From Candidatus Eiseniibacteriota bacterium (GTDB lineage: Bacteria; Eisenbacteria; RBG-16-71-46; JABDJR01), in assembly GCA_013003415.1 (NCBI GenBank), contig JABDJR010000133.1:1-7272 (forward strand): a stretch of 7,272 nt of DNA, in the 5' to 3' direction. The translations under genes were made by a program, and so were the position numbers. This document shows, one piece after another, positions 7,001 through 7,272 of this stretch. A model generated the notes under the pieces. That model did not search any database and was not told where the DNA came from. It saw only the letters and a program-made list of their open reading frames with translations. Positions within the stretch are counted from its first letter, which is position 1, and each line of letters starts with the position of its first letter.

Positions 7001-7243
7001 GATATCGTCCGGCTTGGAGAACAGGTTGAAAGAATAGTTCGTGCCAATGGGGATGTAGCCCCAGTTCATGCCGAGGACAAAGAACTTTTCTCCGTCGACC
7101 GTGATGTAGTGGCCGTCGTCGTCTGAAACCACCTTCGTTACGGTGCTTTGAGCAAAAGCCGTACTAGAAAGCAGAGCAAGACACATCGCCAGGATCGGAA
7201 CCAATGCGAAAAACTGAGCGCGCTTGGTAAAACCGTTCTTCAT
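4067..7243 (-). CDS. Clan GH-A glycosidase fused to a C-terminal outer-membrane beta-barrel-like domain
   Basis: 1058 residues from the ATG at 7243. Residues 1-31 are a signal peptide (basic start, hydrophobic core, AFA before Q32). Residues about 45-405 are a TIM-barrel glycosidase domain of clan GH-A: FFVLGMNWG near the first strand, MGCNAIRQF, then acid/base E180 in LLGNENN, and nucleophile E280 in VPVVYTEFGCD. The 100-residue spacing suits retaining GH-A enzymes. The family is unclear: GH2-like barrels fit, and FGTNVYR with TEFGCD also recalls GH72 beta-1,3-glucanosyltransferases. Residues about 442-1058 consist of alternating amphipathic strands rich in Trp, Tyr, Gly, Asp and Asn, with polar loops and an amphipathic last strand (WEIRTYIHLAL). 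This reads as a porin-like outer-membrane barrel, with perhaps 16 or more strands. No plug, TonB box or sorting tail is seen. First gene of a two-gene operon with the GH16 gene. AGGGGG lies 14 nt before the ATG but 5 nt before an in-frame GTG at 7252, which is a serious alternative start adding three residues. The enzyme call is strong; the barrel call is by pattern. Confidence 0.85.
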   Translation of the reverse strand: MKNGFTKRAQFFALVPILAMCLALLSSTAFAQSTVTKVVSDDDGHYITVDGEKFFVLGMNWGYIPIGTNYSFNLFSKPDDIIKIALDKEMQLLQAMGCNAIRQFDGIPPKWVTYIYEEYGIYTMMNHTMGRYGFLIDGTWVPVVDYSDPVFREAVKAEILTMVENYKDVPGVLYWLLGNENNYGLSWSSFEIEALPEGERHAARAKHLYSLYGEITEAIQDADPNHPVSIANGDVQYIDLIAEHCPTLDIFGTNVYRGISARDLYQVVEQKLGVPVVYTEFGCDAFNSITQSEDQYSQARYLLGQWQEIYEMSYGKGKVGNCAGGFTFQWSDGWWKFGQETRLDIHDTNASWPNGGYPDYVQGENNMNEEWFGICAKGPSNFQDIFEVYPRAAYYALREAYTLDPYAPNTDLETIQRHFGSISPMGAVLTARGDKAALEGGNKLKVSNMRLEFETISTGGKLVSTPDQAPDGSTNYPSFLGYDHMESFFADIQANPSSNVTGTLSLSVLGNVPVNPIDEIFYENRGRSRIIDGVPNTTGGTDLVTIEDTERVKVYQASIQWDDKHFILDGFYRTGHFHWGYEGDFFGLYREANYGENIDIYNGNAPLGVEITGKKSFAGLKLAVGPELWWGANPTLLIKGEKKVGSFDTAVIYQEDLEDASSQVSTSVAVPVPKTRKATVFLATTRGNLGIELGGIWGGNTKIGKTFQVAEKDGDTYNILQDEIKDKDAFGAKARLTYQRGKLQWWGQAAYMGLVADGGWVNVLPYTSYRLNDSNSGNQANVITGLRYAVGQYTISPNFLYQKPIVGPMPNDAPAPGRKRNVSVFDDPFAVRSNRETTGLELMLTYDPTPATWLFQWDNDIREDAPLAATLGLVYRKLHTTQDAATGLLDDGSTAFAFGGATPARDMFESYLRLVSGSNPNARWVANIYGGNGEPVGDDPRLIHRYGISSRLAVGTMAFDMFAKINDWGPYDYHRDFNLTYPVQLMGDISKNLGPARWFSFPQTRIGIRGTWRSLDQYSPRFCPLEVPDPAGNLICDPLVESENGNEWEIRTYIHLAL

Positions 7244-7257
7244 CAAAACCACTGAAA

Positions 7258-7263
7258 CCCCCT
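7258..7263 (-). promoter_or_regulatory. Probable ribosome binding site of the glycosidase-barrel gene
   Basis: On the minus strand AGGGGG occupies 7263-7258. It is 5 nt before a GTG at 7252 and 14 nt before the ATG at 7243. Its spacing favours the GTG, while codon preference favours the ATG; the signal peptide is intact either way. The remaining bases up to 7272 are too few to show a promoter. Confidence 0.5.
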
Positions 7264-7272
7264 GAATTGCTG

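Noticed and set aside
7172..7186. Lipobox-like LAMC in the signal peptide of the glycosidase-barrel protein
   Set aside because: Met before Cys does not fit a lipobox, and the Cys lies within the hydrophobic core ahead of a good AFA cleavage site.

Overview
The window looks like part of a carbohydrate-use locus from a Gram-negative bacterium, probably in or near the Fibrobacteres-Chlorobi-Bacteroidetes (FCB) group. The evidence is a secreted enzyme ending in a PNPF-type FlgD-Ig/Por-like C-terminal sorting domain, a neighbouring protein ending in what reads as an outer-membrane beta-barrel, and moderately GC-rich DNA. No marker gene fixes the phylum. An uncultured FCB-type lineage is my inference only.

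Layout. The left third (1-2429, plus strand) is the 3' end of an oligopeptide/dipeptide-type (Opp/Dpp) ABC transporter operon. It holds a truncated DppB-like permease, a complete DppC-like permease and a DppD-like ATPase, joined by 4-nt and 8-nt overlaps. The right two thirds (2456-7243, minus strand) is a two-gene operon read toward the transporter. The first gene encodes a 1058-residue protein with a signal peptide, a clan GH-A TIM-barrel glycosidase domain and a roughly 600-residue C-terminal region that looks like an outer-membrane beta-barrel. The second, 12 nt downstream, encodes a signal peptide, a CBM4/9-like domain, a GH16 catalytic domain and a C-terminal sorting domain. The two operons converge on a 26-nt gap with nested inverted and direct repeats that may end transcription on both strands. 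There is no other intergenic stretch of note, no RNA gene, no mobile element and no CRISPR array.

How the parts may work together (inference). The GH16 enzyme would cut a beta-glucan-like polysaccharide outside the cell. The GH-A domain held on an outer-membrane barrel would trim or remodel the fragments, perhaps next to a pore made by its own C-terminal half. The Opp-family transporter would carry oligosaccharides across the inner membrane. Opp-family transporters beside GH16 enzymes are known in beta-glucan loci of Thermotoga, so the association has precedent. The enzyme-barrel fusion is the most unusual item in the window.
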